Below are positions 1 to 8,821 of a DNA stretch of 64,000 bases, piece by piece. The stretch lies in the NCBI RefSeq assembly GCF_021596505.1, contig NZ_PJIZ01000024.1, positions 1 through 64,000 on the forward strand, read 5' to 3'. Both the position numbers and the translations under genes were made by a program. Numbering within the stretch: position 1 is the first letter of the stretch; each line of letters starts with the position of its first letter. The notes under the pieces were generated by a model. It was not told the origin of the DNA, searched no databases, and saw only the letters and a list, made by a program, of their open reading frames with translations. Origin of the DNA: Nostoc sp. CMAA1605. Lineage in GTDB: Bacteria > Cyanobacteriota > Cyanobacteriia > Cyanobacteriales > Nostocaceae.

Positions 1-180
1 GGGACTGGGGACTGGGGGACTGGGGACAAGGTAAATAAGAAGAAACTTGATTTCTATGCCCTATTCCCCATGCCCCCTGCCCCCTGCCTCTTAATGGCCG
101 TGAAAGTATTTGCACACTGAACGCTGAACCAGTAATCTTGATTTAAAATCACCTATAGGATTTTTCCAGGCGATCGCTTA
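1..180. repeat. Short tandem repeat tract, no gene
   Basis: The first 30 bases are GGGGACT-type 7-base repeats, followed by C-rich CCCCTGC-like repeats near 70-90. These are typical intergenic short tandem repeats of Nostocales. No gene is seen before the ATG at 181. Confidence 0.6.
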
Positions 181-1956
181 ATGTCTTTTCCGAATATTAG
201 TGAATTTACAGTCCGTCGCTATGCTAACTCTAAGTCTTTTCAACGTGGCGAGGGTTACTTTGAATCGGGTGCTGTTACTAAAGTTACTCAACGTGGACAG
301 CAGTTCCAGGCGGAAGTGGAAGGTCATGAAACCAAGCCTTATCGTGTTAGCTTGACTTTTGATGACAAGGCTGTAACCTTGGCTGACTGTACTTGTGCCT
401 ACAATTTTGATGGTTGGTGTAAACATTTGGTGGCGACGGCACTTGTATTGATTCGTCAACCAGATATGATTGAGCAACGCCCTACGCTTGCAAAACTCCT
501 CGACCGTTTAGATCATGTGCAGACTCAAAGGTTAATTCAAGAGTTAGTCGCAGAAGCACCCGAATTGATTGATATTATCGATCAGCACGTTAGTTGGATG
601 ACTAACCCTACACCCAAGCCATTATCTACCAACACTGAAAGACACATTACCGTCAATTTGCCGGCGTTACGGAGGCAAATCAAGCAGATTCTGCGGGAAG
701 CGGTGAATTATTTTGAGGAGGGGTATGAGGAAGATCCCCTGACGGAAGAGTTATTTAGCTTAGTGCAGGGTGCTTTAGAGTTTAACGAACGAGGCGAAAA
801 TGATAATGCGATCGCTGTTTTGGAAGTGATTACTGCTACCTGTGCGGAAAATTGGGAAGATGTATTAGAATACGGTGCAGACAATGATGAAATCGCCTGG
901 GAATTGAATATTGCTTGGTGTGAGGTGCTTCTTTCTGCTGAACTTACTCCAGAAGAAAAAGTTGATATTCAAGTTAATTTGGAAGTTTGGCAAGACGAAT
1001 GGAATACTGACTTTGCTATGGCTTTAGAAGCCTTACGTCAAGGCTGGGATGAACCACGAATCATCCAGGTACTCCAGGGAAATATCAGTACAAGGGGAGT
1101 TTGGGGTCAGGAAATCCCCTATTATGCCGATGATTTAGCGATGATTCGCTTGAAAATCCTGGAACGGCAAGAACGTTATCAAGAATACCTGTATTTGGCG
1201 CAAGCAGAAGGACAAACCCAAGCCTATCTCACCATGTTAGGACGTTTAGGCAGAATAGAAGAAGCGGTGCAAGCTGCCCAAACGGAAATGAGTTCAATGG
1301 AAGAAGCCTTCGCTTTAGCTAAAACTCTGGCTGAACAAGGTTCATTACCGCAAGCCTTAGAAATTGCCCAAACTGGTTTTAGGCTATGGGGTAATTGTCA
1401 GTATGCTTTAGGGATTTGGACTTGTGATTTAGCTTTGGAGTTGCATAATCAGGAAGCGGCTTTATTAGCACTCAAAGCTGCTTTTGAAGTTAAACCCCAC
1501 TTTGTTGACTATCAAAAAATTGCAGAATTAGCTGGGGAAAATTGGGAAGTTATTAAACCCGATTTATTAAAAGTTGTCCACAACTGTGATAATTGGGCAA
1601 TCCAACCAGACAAAGTGGATATACTTTTACACGAAGGCTTAATTGATGATGCCATTACCACCGTCAGTGAAATCAGTCATTATCATGCGTCCTTAGTTCA
1701 ACGTGTCATGAAAGCCGCCATTCCTCACAATCCCGACTGGGTAATTGCCAACTCTCGCCGTCGTGCTGAAAGAATTATGGATGAAGGGAAAGCAGAATAT
1801 TATAGTGAAGCGATCGCATGGTTAAAACACACCCGCGCCGCTTATATGGCATCTGGTAGAAAAGCAGATTGGGCGAGTTATCGTGAACAGTTAATGGAAA
1901 TTCACGGACGTAAACGCAAATTAATGGGGATGTTGAAAGAAGGTAGTATGCAGTGA
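181..1956 (+). CDS. SWIM zinc-finger domain protein
   Basis: A 591-residue soluble protein. A SWIM-type zinc-binding motif is visible as C70, C72, C80 and H82 (CxC-x7-CxH), preceded by the usual N-terminal beta region. The rest is a long alpha-helical region rich in Ala/Leu/Glu with weak TPR-like periodicity (about 300-480). SWIM domains bind nucleic acid or protein partners. In bacteria such proteins often accompany SNF2 helicases, but none is present here, so the job is unknown. The ATG at 181 directly follows a HIP1 site. The gene stands alone on the plus strand. Confidence 0.8.
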   Translation: MSFPNISEFTVRRYANSKSFQRGEGYFESGAVTKVTQRGQQFQAEVEGHETKPYRVSLTFDDKAVTLADCTCAYNFDGWCKHLVATALVLIRQPDMIEQRPTLAKLLDRLDHVQTQRLIQELVAEAPELIDIIDQHVSWMTNPTPKPLSTNTERHITVNLPALRRQIKQILREAVNYFEEGYEEDPLTEELFSLVQGALEFNERGENDNAIAVLEVITATCAENWEDVLEYGADNDEIAWELNIAWCEVLLSAELTPEEKVDIQVNLEVWQDEWNTDFAMALEALRQGWDEPRIIQVLQGNISTRGVWGQEIPYYADDLAMIRLKILERQERYQEYLYLAQAEGQTQAYLTMLGRLGRIEEAVQAAQTEMSSMEEAFALAKTLAEQGSLPQALEIAQTGFRLWGNCQYALGIWTCDLALELHNQEAALLALKAAFEVKPHFVDYQKIAELAGENWEVIKPDLLKVVHNCDNWAIQPDKVDILLHEGLIDDAITTVSEISHYHASLVQRVMKAAIPHNPDWVIANSRRRAERIMDEGKAEYYSEAIAWLKHTRAAYMASGRKADWASYREQLMEIHGRKRKLMGMLKEGSMQ

Positions 1957-2011
1957 GAATTAATTGGTTGATAGACTACGATTAAATGTCTCGACATTGG
2001 CAAATCAACCT

Positions 2012-2077
2012 ATGTCTGAATCAGTGCAATATATTACGAATCAACAAGGCGATCGCATTGGTGTCTTGTTGGATTAG
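2012..2077 (+). pseudogene. Remnant of an antitoxin-like gene (N-terminus only)
   Basis: The 21 codons from the ATG at 2012 read MSESVQYITNQQGDRIGVLL then D and a stop. This resembles the start of small cyanobacterial antitoxins whose N-terminus describes an unmodified strand followed by a DNA-binding helix. No continuation is found in any frame to 2377. I read it as a decayed antitoxin start; the family call is inference from the short motif. The rest of the 1957-2377 gap is AT-rich and holds nothing else I can support. Confidence 0.4.
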
Positions 2078-2377
2078 AAGTAGTCAGAGGTAAAGGCTAA
2101 ACAAAATATACGAATGTATAGGAATCATATTTGATTCCTGAAAAAAGCTCAGTACATCTCTGTTACGTCTTTTCCTGTTCCCTGTTCCCCTACTACGCAA
2201 ATGATTTCAGGAATCAAAGCGGATTCCTATAAATTTTGACAGCATCATTTCAGGCTGATCAATTTGAATCATTATTATAGTTTGTATAGAAAATAGTCCT
2301 ATTGTCAGAATAATTACCATGTGTTAATGTAATTTTTACAGTGAAGGTAATTATTTCTACCTAATAGGAAGGTAAAA

Positions 2378-2806
2378 ATGCCTGAAAATCACCAAAGTCA
2401 AAATTTAGCTAAAGGAATTTTAGCTGGAGCCTTTATTTTAACTGGTTTTGCTCCGTTAAATGCTGGCGATGCAATAGCGAGTCAATTAGCCAAGAGTCTG
2501 GAAAAATATTTGTTACCTGTAGCTGAGGCTAATGTGGGCAATCCTATCTACATTGCTCAATCACCCGAAGAATTTGTGTCTTTACCTGAAGGAAATACAT
2601 TATATATTGAAGGTAGTTCTGCTGTAATCGTGAATAAAGATGGAGAACAAAAACTTCCACCGGATGGCTATTATCGGCTCTCTATTGGTGCAATTCTCAA
2701 AATAGAATCAGGAAAAGTCACTTACAGTTCATCGCGTGATTTCGATCCGAACGTTACAGCAGATGTAAAGTGGAAACTCTGCTCCCCTCCATCCCAATGT
2801 AATTAA
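2378..2806 (+). CDS. Putative exported small protein, unknown function
   Basis: 142 residues starting at an ATG with a good ribosome-binding site (AGGAAGG at 2366-2372). Residues 14-27 are hydrophobic and followed by a small-residue stretch, so an N-terminal signal is possible. The middle (about 62-110) looks like a small beta-rich domain. Two cysteines lie near the C-terminus (CSPPSQC). No family is recognised. The next gene, 412 bases downstream on the same strand, is a radical SAM/SPASM enzyme; a precursor/maturase relation is conceivable but nothing in the sequence proves it. Confidence 0.55.
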   Translation: MPENHQSQNLAKGILAGAFILTGFAPLNAGDAIASQLAKSLEKYLLPVAEANVGNPIYIAQSPEEFVSLPEGNTLYIEGSSAVIVNKDGEQKLPPDGYYRLSIGAILKIESGKVTYSSSRDFDPNVTADVKWKLCSPPSQCN

Positions 2807-3218
2807 GTCAATCAATTTTGGATTTTAGATTTGCGATAGCGCAGCGTTAGCGACGCAGGAGCGAATGAGTGGATTGACTGCACCCATAAAGGGATGCAGC
2901 GTGGGGATTTTGGATTGACGTAAAGCCTGCGGTATAGCTGTGCTTAGAGCGTCGCGGATGCAGCGTAGCGAGTATTTCAGATTTTTCCACCCACTAGGGG
3001 TGGGGCTTGTACCCAAATAATCCAAAATCCGTCTTTAAAAGTTGAGCAACTGCCGTGCATAGTTTCCCGGCTTGTAGTCAGTGGCGTTCCTACGGCGAGA
3101 AACCCGCCTACAGAACTTTCCGCAAAATCCAAAATCTAAAATTCGCAGGGTCGCTAACATCATCTATTCCTTGTAGTTTTAAGATAAAAATAAAAATTTG
3201 TAAAGGAATTACTAGAGT
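2807..3218. repeat. Intergenic region with GCGTAGCG-type small repeats
   Basis: Contains several short interspersed segments such as GCGATAGCGCAGCGTTAGCG (near 2834) and GATGCAGCGTAGCGAG (near 2956), which recur in Nostocales intergenic DNA. No ORF here looks real. An AT-rich stretch at 3170-3215 probably holds the promoter of the radical SAM gene. Confidence 0.4.
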
Positions 3219-4364
3219 ATGAATCTGGTAATGAAATTAAGTAAACTATGCAACCTAAGATGCACTTATTGCTATGAGTATGATGAGTTATCTCATCAGG
3301 AAAAAATGCCCATAGAAAAGATTGAGTTTTTTTTAAAAAATTTAGCTCAGTACATTCTGAATCAAAAGGAAACTTTACCAGTAGAAATTATTTTTCATGG
3401 TGGAGAAGCCCTGCTACTACCTCATGATTATTTACGAACCATTTGTCAATTATGTGATCAATATTTTACGGAACAGGGCATATTTCATCGCACAGTAGTA
3501 CAGAGCAATTTATTTAAGATATCTAATAAAACTATAGATTTACTACAAGAATTAGACATTGCTTTGGGTTTTTCACTAGATGTTTTCGGTGATCAACGAG
3601 TTGATATTGCTGGGAGAGTTTCACAAGAAAAAGTTTTAAGTAATCTGCAACGTTTGTTAGACAGAGGTATTGCTGTTGCAGGGATAGTTGTTCTTCATGC
3701 TTTGAACGTTAATCACGTAGAGGAAATATATCAATTTTACAATGAATTAAATATCGATTTTAGAGTGATGCCAATTTTTAATTACCAAGAGTCTCCAGAG
3801 AGAATGAAGCATTTACTAATTTCTCATGAAGAAATTGTCACAGCTTTAAAAAAAATAGCAGTAGCACAATTAGCATCTGCATCAAACATTGATATTTTAC
3901 CTCTCAAAGATTATTTTGAGGCAGCCGTGAGATATTTAACAGGGCGCAAATTTCCTATTTATGATCCATCTCAAAAAGAATGGGCTTTAATTATTAACAC
4001 AAATGGGGATACTTACTCTTATGGTGATGCTTATTTACCAGAGGGTTTTATGGGAAATGTTTTCCAACAATCCCTGAATGAAATTTTTACTTCTTCAGCT
4101 TATGCAAACACTACAAAAGTTCGCCTAGAGAGAGCAGCAACCTGTCGTCAATGTGAGTTTGATCAAAAGTGTGATCAATTACATCTTGTAGAAGCAATTT
4201 CTAGTGAACGTTCTTATGATGAAGTCGGCAAGCTCCAGTGTATGATCGCTAAACCCATGATTCAATTTATGGTAAATGAAATTTTGCGATCGCCTGAAGC
4301 TAAAGCACTCATTAATGTTTATGCTGTTCAAGATAAGTCTCAAACAAATGTAATTGTGCGTTAA
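3219..4364 (+). CDS. Radical SAM/SPASM domain protein (peptide-maturase-like)
   Basis: 381 residues. The radical SAM cluster motif CxxxCxxC is at C11, C15 and C18, and the HGGEALL motif lies near residue 65, as in anaerobic sulfatase-maturase and RiPP-maturase relatives. A C-terminal SPASM-like cysteine set is at C309, C312, C318 and C341, which would hold one or two auxiliary iron-sulfur clusters. Such enzymes make carbon-centred radicals on peptide or protein substrates. No obvious RiPP precursor or sulfatase is adjacent; the exported 142-residue protein upstream is the only nearby candidate partner. Family membership is clear, substrate unknown. Confidence 0.8.
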   Translation: MNLVMKLSKLCNLRCTYCYEYDELSHQEKMPIEKIEFFLKNLAQYILNQKETLPVEIIFHGGEALLLPHDYLRTICQLCDQYFTEQGIFHRTVVQSNLFKISNKTIDLLQELDIALGFSLDVFGDQRVDIAGRVSQEKVLSNLQRLLDRGIAVAGIVVLHALNVNHVEEIYQFYNELNIDFRVMPIFNYQESPERMKHLLISHEEIVTALKKIAVAQLASASNIDILPLKDYFEAAVRYLTGRKFPIYDPSQKEWALIINTNGDTYSYGDAYLPEGFMGNVFQQSLNEIFTSSAYANTTKVRLERAATCRQCEFDQKCDQLHLVEAISSERSYDEVGKLQCMIAKPMIQFMVNEILRSPEAKALINVYAVQDKSQTNVIVR

Positions 4365-4493
4365 TCTAAAAACTAAGATTAAAGTGCTTATTACAAACTT
4401 TAATAAACAGATTAGAAGGTAAAACAAAAGTGGCGTAAGGTTTACATTTCTGTGGAATTACAGCGACATATACGAAATAAATGTCGGAAAACC

Positions 4494-5639
4494 TTAGATG
4501 TTACAGTTTACAAGTCTTGATGCAAAAGAAGAGAACAGCCCCGCCCCCAAAGAACCCCACGCCCCACAAATCCACGCACCACTAAATAAATCCAAAACCG
4601 AACCCCTCCTTAACCCCATCGGGAGGTATCCTTTAGTTGTAGGTGTAAAAGTAACATCATAGTGGTGAATCCAACTTCCCTCCACTCTCCATCCGACGCG
4701 ATCGCCAAATCTTTCCCAGGCTTCTGTACTATACTCACGCTCTAGTTTACCACCGACGCTTAAGTATATTTCTTTTTGAACACTGAAGCCAAAATTTCCA
4801 TTGCTATATTTTACCCACAGGCGGTCAATCGTACGGAGGTCAGTACAGGGAAAGTTTAAGAATTCTTCACGTCTAATGAAGTCTCCATCTATACGCCCTA
4901 CGGCCTGAAGCATTACAAGATAGGTTTCATTGTCTGCTTCCTGCCATTTTTGTGCTGCTAGTAAGTCGCGCAATTTTGTGTAATCTACACCTCTTTCTGA
5001 GGCTAATTCATTTTGACGTAGTTTCTCAGCTTCTTGTTGTTCGTATTTTAGTCTTTCTGCTTCCTGCCGTCGCCATATTTCTGCCTCATGTTCGCGTTTT
5101 AACCTTTGCGCTTCTTCCTGTTCTCTTTGTCTTCGTAAAGCTTTAGCTTCTTGTTGTTTGTGTTGAAGTTTTGCTCGTTCCTGCTTGCGTTTTTCCACAG
5201 CAGCGCGGATACCTCTAGCTACATCCGCAAACGCTTCATCTTGACTATGCCAATTTCTTGACATCACAGGTTCAGCATTTTTAGGTAAAGCTTGCAGTTT
5301 AGCAAATGGTGCGCCAGTCCAATCAACAGGCCGCAAAATCACGGGAATGACGCAAGCTTCGCCTTTATCATGGCGTTCTATCGCTTTCTTAACTTCCACA
5401 TCCCAACAATAATTAGAAGCCAAAAAGTAGGCACTCACAAGCAACAGAATAATGTCGGCTGTGTTTAAATTGTCGCTAATCTGATCATGCCACTGTTCTC
5501 CGGCTCGGATCTCACGGTCATGCCAGCTTGATATTACACCCTGCTTTTCCAATATACTCAGGTGGTAAGCTAATTCATCCCGTAGAGTCTCATCTTTGTG
5601 AGAGTAAGAAAAAAAAAGCTTGAAAGATTCCTCTGCCAT
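4494..5639 (-). CDS. TIR domain-coiled coil-GUN4 domain protein
   Basis: 381 residues. Residues 6-145 are a bacterial TIR domain (LFFSYSHKDE at the start, then a central helix with NLNTADIILLLVS). Residues 150-215 are a highly charged Glu/Arg/Gln coiled coil. Residues 217-365 are a GUN4 domain (YTKLRDLLAAQKWQEADNET; FGFSVQKEIY), the fold that binds porphyrins and stimulates Mg-chelatase in stand-alone GUN4. Cyanobacteria carry many GUN4 fusions with signalling modules. The pairing suggests an NADase or scaffold regulated by tetrapyrrole binding, but that is inference. It stands alone on the minus strand, with an unusual tandem repeat in its upstream region. Confidence 0.85.
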   Translation of the reverse strand: MAEESFKLFFSYSHKDETLRDELAYHLSILEKQGVISSWHDREIRAGEQWHDQISDNLNTADIILLLVSAYFLASNYCWDVEVKKAIERHDKGEACVIPVILRPVDWTGAPFAKLQALPKNAEPVMSRNWHSQDEAFADVARGIRAAVEKRKQERAKLQHKQQEAKALRRQREQEEAQRLKREHEAEIWRRQEAERLKYEQQEAEKLRQNELASERGVDYTKLRDLLAAQKWQEADNETYLVMLQAVGRIDGDFIRREEFLNFPCTDLRTIDRLWVKYSNGNFGFSVQKEIYLSVGGKLEREYSTEAWERFGDRVGWRVEGSWIHHYDVTFTPTTKGYLPMGLRRGSVLDLFSGAWICGAWGSLGAGLFSSFASRLVNCNI

Positions 5640-5880
5640 TTTTGCGCTCAGGAGTAGGGGAATTCCAATGAAGTAAATATGCTATCACGTTGATGGCAAG
5701 GGGGCAGGCTTCCGCCGTGAGCGTCAGCCGAACGGGGGGCAGGGGGAAAGACAGTTGTTTTGGAGAAAATAAATTGGATAGTTTATTTTCTGGAAGTCCC
5801 TGAGATAAATTAGGCTTAGGATAAATTATAGTTTTTTACTTGATTTTCCTAAGCAGGTGACAGCCACATTACCTTAGTTC

Positions 5881-6090
5881 ACAACATTACAACATTCAAG
5901 CAAAACATTTAAAAGTCAACTTAAAGCATTACAACATTAAGACAAAACATTCAAAGGTTAACCCAAAACACTACAACATTAAGGCAAAACATTCAAAGGT
6001 TAACCCAAAACATTACAACATTAAGGCAAAACATTTAAAGGTTAACCCGAAACATTACAATATTGAGGCAAAACATTACAACATTTGTGG
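5881..6090. repeat. 42-bp tandem repeat, about 4.5 copies
   Basis: The phrase ATTACAACATT (one copy varied) recurs at 5886, 5928, 5970, 6012 and 6054, exactly 42 bases apart, with AAAACATT and AAAGGTTAACCC at fixed places in each unit. There are stops in all useful frames, so it is not coding. It fills most of the 5640-6190 gap between the divergent upstream side of the TIR-GUN4 gene and the 3' end of the next gene. Confidence 0.85.
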
Positions 6091-6190
6091 CAAATGCTTA
6101 TATGTTTGTTACAAACACTTAAACAAAACTTATAACCGCAGTCTTTCTTTTTAAATCTGCACTTTGCAGTAGTTATATATAGTTACTAGG

Positions 6191-6880
6191 TTACTTTTTT
6201 CTGTTGGAGTGTGAGTTGCGCTGTGATTGGCTGTCGGATCTCAGCTGTTGTCGGCCGTTGGTAATAATTCGCAACATATCTTTTAAGTCTTGTTCGATAC
6301 CTTCTAAGACATGATCAGCGTATTCATCAGCACCCCCTTCAATTTCTTGAGCCTGCGCGATCGCAGTTTGTCGCATTTCCTCTAATTCTTGTTGACAAGC
6401 ACGCCGCTTTAACTCAATTTCATTCAGAGTTTCTTTCATCATTGCATCACATTCTTGCTGCACTTGTCGCCGCAATTGTTCTGCTTCTTGTTGAGCCTGC
6501 CTGACAATATCGCTTTCCGCTAAGATTTGCGATCTTTTGACTTGAGCCGCATCAACAAGCTGTTGTCCATATTCTTCAGCCTCTAAAAGAATTTCATCTT
6601 TCTGTTCTAGGATGGCGGCTGCTTCCTGAAACACTGAAGGTAAAGAAACCCTGATGTAATCTAGCTGTTCTAATAATTTTTCCTCATCTATAATGGTGCG
6701 TCCCGTCAGAGGGATGCGGAAACTAGAAAGGATGAACTCTTCTAGGCGATCGAGTTCTTGCTGAATATCTACATTTCCGGCTTCGGGAATTTCTCCTGGA
6801 GAGATTCCGTTGGTGTACTCTGGGGGATAGCTTCCGTTGCGATTGGATTCGCCGCTATTGGATACTTGTGGTTGTAGCAT
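6191..6880 (-). CDS. DivIVA/Cdv3-like coiled-coil protein
   Basis: 229 residues, mainly one long coiled coil (about 60-205) rich in Glu, Gln and Ala. The conserved start of the core ([14 protein letters not shown] and [14 protein letters not shown]) resembles the cyanobacterial DivIVA-like cell-division protein Cdv3, which is commonly found after coaD; this name comes from memory of the family and is moderately sure. The first 37 codons overlap the 3' end of coaD in another frame by 112 bases. A shorter start is possible, since the family-like part begins near residue 37. It is likely cotranscribed with coaD. Confidence 0.7.
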   Translation of the reverse strand: MLQPQVSNSGESNRNGSYPPEYTNGISPGEIPEAGNVDIQQELDRLEEFILSSFRIPLTGRTIIDEEKLLEQLDYIRVSLPSVFQEAAAILEQKDEILLEAEEYGQQLVDAAQVKRSQILAESDIVRQAQQEAEQLRRQVQQECDAMMKETLNEIELKRRACQQELEEMRQTAIAQAQEIEGGADEYADHVLEGIEQDLKDMLRIITNGRQQLRSDSQSQRNSHSNRKK

Positions 6881-7341
6881 TTGTATATATCTAGGGCAAT
6901 TTGAGGGGGGACAAGATGATCGACTGAACCACCAAATCTTGCGATCTCTTTTACCACACTACTACTTAAAAAACTATATTCATTTGATGTCGCTAAAAAA
7001 ACTGTCTCTATTTGAGTAGAAAGTGTTTTATTAGTATGCGCCATCTGTAGTTCTACTTCAAAATCAGAAATAGCTCGTAGACCCCGTAACAAAACTTGTG
7101 CTTTTCGTTGCTGGGCATAATTAACAGTTAAGCCATCAAAGCTATCTACCTCTACATTAGATAGATGTTTTGTTGTCAGGCGAATCTGCTCTATACGTTG
7201 CTGTACGCTAAATAGTGGTACTTTATTGGGATTACGCAATACAGCCACAACTACCCCATCAAACAAACGACTACCACGCTGAATAATATCGAGGTGTCCG
7301 AGAGTTATAGGATCAAAGCTACCAGGATAAATAGCAATCAC
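6769..7341 (-). CDS. coaD: Pantetheine-phosphate adenylyltransferase
   Basis: 190 residues. It catalyses transfer of AMP from ATP to 4'-phosphopantetheine, the penultimate step of coenzyme A synthesis. The nucleotidyltransferase motif [12 protein letters not shown] is at the N-terminus and the second signature ([16 protein letters not shown]) near residue 125. The family is usually about 160 residues. The extra 30-residue C-terminal tail (Pro/Ser/Thr-rich) is the part that overlaps the next gene, so the tail may be non-conserved sequence set by the overlap. Cytosolic, essential enzyme. Confidence 0.95.
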   Translation of the reverse strand: MIAIYPGSFDPITLGHLDIIQRGSRLFDGVVVAVLRNPNKVPLFSVQQRIEQIRLTTKHLSNVEVDSFDGLTVNYAQQRKAQVLLRGLRAISDFEVELQMAHTNKTLSTQIETVFLATSNEYSFLSSSVVKEIARFGGSVDHLVPPQIALDIYKCYNHKYPIAANPIATEAIPQSTPTESLQEKFPKPEM

Positions 7342-7379
7342 AATTTTGACGGTATCGAAGTTACTGAGGAGATTATATA

Positions 7380-7598
7380 GGAATTGGGGCAGGGGGCAGG
7401 GGGATTAGGGATTGGGGATTGGGGATTGGGGATTGGGGACAAGGTAGACAAGGTAGACAAGGTAGACAAGGTAGACAAGGTAGGAAATGAGAACAACTGT
7501 TCCCTGTTCCCTGTTCCCTGTTCCCTAATGACTATTGACTAATGACTAATAACTATTGACTATTGACTATTGACTATTGACGATTTGGGGAATTTTAC
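7380..7598. repeat. Short tandem repeats upstream of lgt
   Basis: Successive blocks of GGGGATT-type 7-mers (about 7405-7438), a 10-base unit AGACAAGGTA repeated four to five times (about 7440-7485), CCCTGTT 7-mers (about 7500-7525) and TGACTAT/TGACTAA 7-mers (about 7528-7580). These lie right up to the start of lgt and are typical Nostocales repeat clusters. Confidence 0.8.
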
Positions 7599-8474
7599 AT
7601 GGTAATGGATTTTGCTGCTTTACCTCTGGCGTTTGTATTCACTTCTCCGGGCGCGGAAATCGGCTCTACGCCTCTTCGCTGGTATGGCTTACTAATCGCT
7701 ATGGCTGTCTTAATTGGTGTCAGCCTTTCCCAATACCTTGCAAAACGTCGTCAGATTGATCCAGATTTATTGAATGATTTGTCAATTTGGCTGGTAATTG
7801 CGGCAATTCCTGCTGCCCGCATTTATTATGTTTTATTTAAATGGTCAGATTATGCTAAACAGCCCAGCAAGATTATCGCTATATGGGAGGGAGGTATTGC
7901 TATTCATGGAGCGATTATTGGTGGCGTTTTGGCAGCTTTAATTTTTGCAAAACTCAAACGAGTTCCTTTTTGGCAATTAGCAGATTTAGTTGCGCCTTCG
8001 CTGATTTTAGGACAGGCGATCGGACGATGGGGTAATTTTTTCAACTCTGAAGCTTTTGGTCGTCCTACCAATTTACCGTGGAAATTGTACATTCCACCAG
8101 AACGCCGCCCTTTGAGTCTAGCCAATTACGAATATTTTCATCCCACGTTCCTCTATGAATCTGTGTGGAACTTAATGGTGTTTGGCTTGCTTTTAACCTT
8201 ATTCTTTCGCAGCTTATCAGGTAAGCCACGCCTGCGCTTAGGAACATTATTTATGGTTTATTTGGTAGCCTACAGCATGGGACGCTTTTGGATTGAGGGA
8301 CTTCGCACTGATAGCTTAATGTTAGGGCCTCTGCGAATTGCACAAGTAGTCAGCCTCAGTGGAATGACATTAGGATTAGCCGGTTTAGCTTGGCTTTACC
8401 TTCTAAAACGCCCTTTACCTGATGTCGTATCCCCCGTAAAAGAGCAGCCAAGGGGACAGGTGACTGGGGATTAG
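7599..8474 (+). CDS. lgt: Prolipoprotein diacylglyceryl transferase
   Basis: 291 residues, polytopic inner-membrane enzyme that moves diacylglycerol from phosphatidylglycerol to the lipobox cysteine of prolipoproteins, the first lipoprotein maturation step. Family motifs are clear: [20 protein letters not shown], then [17 protein letters not shown] with the conserved Arg and Asn, and the C-terminal [16 protein letters not shown]. About seven hydrophobic segments fit the known topology. The last 10-15 codons run into repeat sequence (GQVTGD). It is the only gene of its pathway in the window. Confidence 0.95.
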   Translation: MVMDFAALPLAFVFTSPGAEIGSTPLRWYGLLIAMAVLIGVSLSQYLAKRRQIDPDLLNDLSIWLVIAAIPAARIYYVLFKWSDYAKQPSKIIAIWEGGIAIHGAIIGGVLAALIFAKLKRVPFWQLADLVAPSLILGQAIGRWGNFFNSEAFGRPTNLPWKLYIPPERRPLSLANYEYFHPTFLYESVWNLMVFGLLLTLFFRSLSGKPRLRLGTLFMVYLVAYSMGRFWIEGLRTDSLMLGPLRIAQVVSLSGMTLGLAGLAWLYLLKRPLPDVVSPVKEQPRGQVTGD

Positions 8475-8640
8475 GGATTGGGGACTGGGGATTGGGGACT
8501 GGGGATTGGGGATTGAGGACAAGGTAGCAAGAAAGAAGAAGCTAATGACTAATGACTGTTGACTAATGACTAATGACTGTTGACTAATGACTAATGACTA
8601 ATGACTGTTGACTAATGACTATTGACTATTGACTATTGAC
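8475..8640. repeat. Heptanucleotide short tandem repeats
   Basis: GGGGATT/GGGGACT 7-mers followed by a run of TGACTAA/TGACTGT/TGACTAT 7-mers, continuous to about 8643. Non-coding. Confidence 0.85.
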
Positions 8641-8647
8641 TAATGCC

Positions 8648-8684
8648 TAAAAATAAAAAATGCCCCAGAGTTTTCTCCAGGGCT
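8648..8684 (-). terminator. Intrinsic terminator on the minus strand
   Basis: On the minus strand GCCCTGGAG-AAAA-CTCTGGGGC forms a strong stem and is followed by ATTTTTTATTTTT, a classic intrinsic terminator. No annotated minus-strand gene feeds it. The transcript it ends would have to start within 8690-8820 or further downstream, so a short RNA is possible there. Confidence 0.5.
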
Positions 8685-8821
8685 TAACCAGGGTGCATCT
8701 ACCATTTCTCTCTACTACTCCTATAGAGGTAATCCGGAAAGATACTGAGCAAATTTCCAAAAAAATTTTTGGGGGGCTAAATTTATCCTGGTAATTACTG
8801 AGGCTGTATGAAAATTTTTGT

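Noticed and set aside
5881-6090. 42-bp repeats considered as a CRISPR array
   Set aside because: Units are joined without variable spacers; the whole 42 bases repeat, so it is a tandem repeat.
8641-8821. Cobalamin riboswitch upstream of cobM
   Set aside because: I searched for the conserved B12 box and its partner helices and did not find them; the strongest structure here is a terminator facing the other way.
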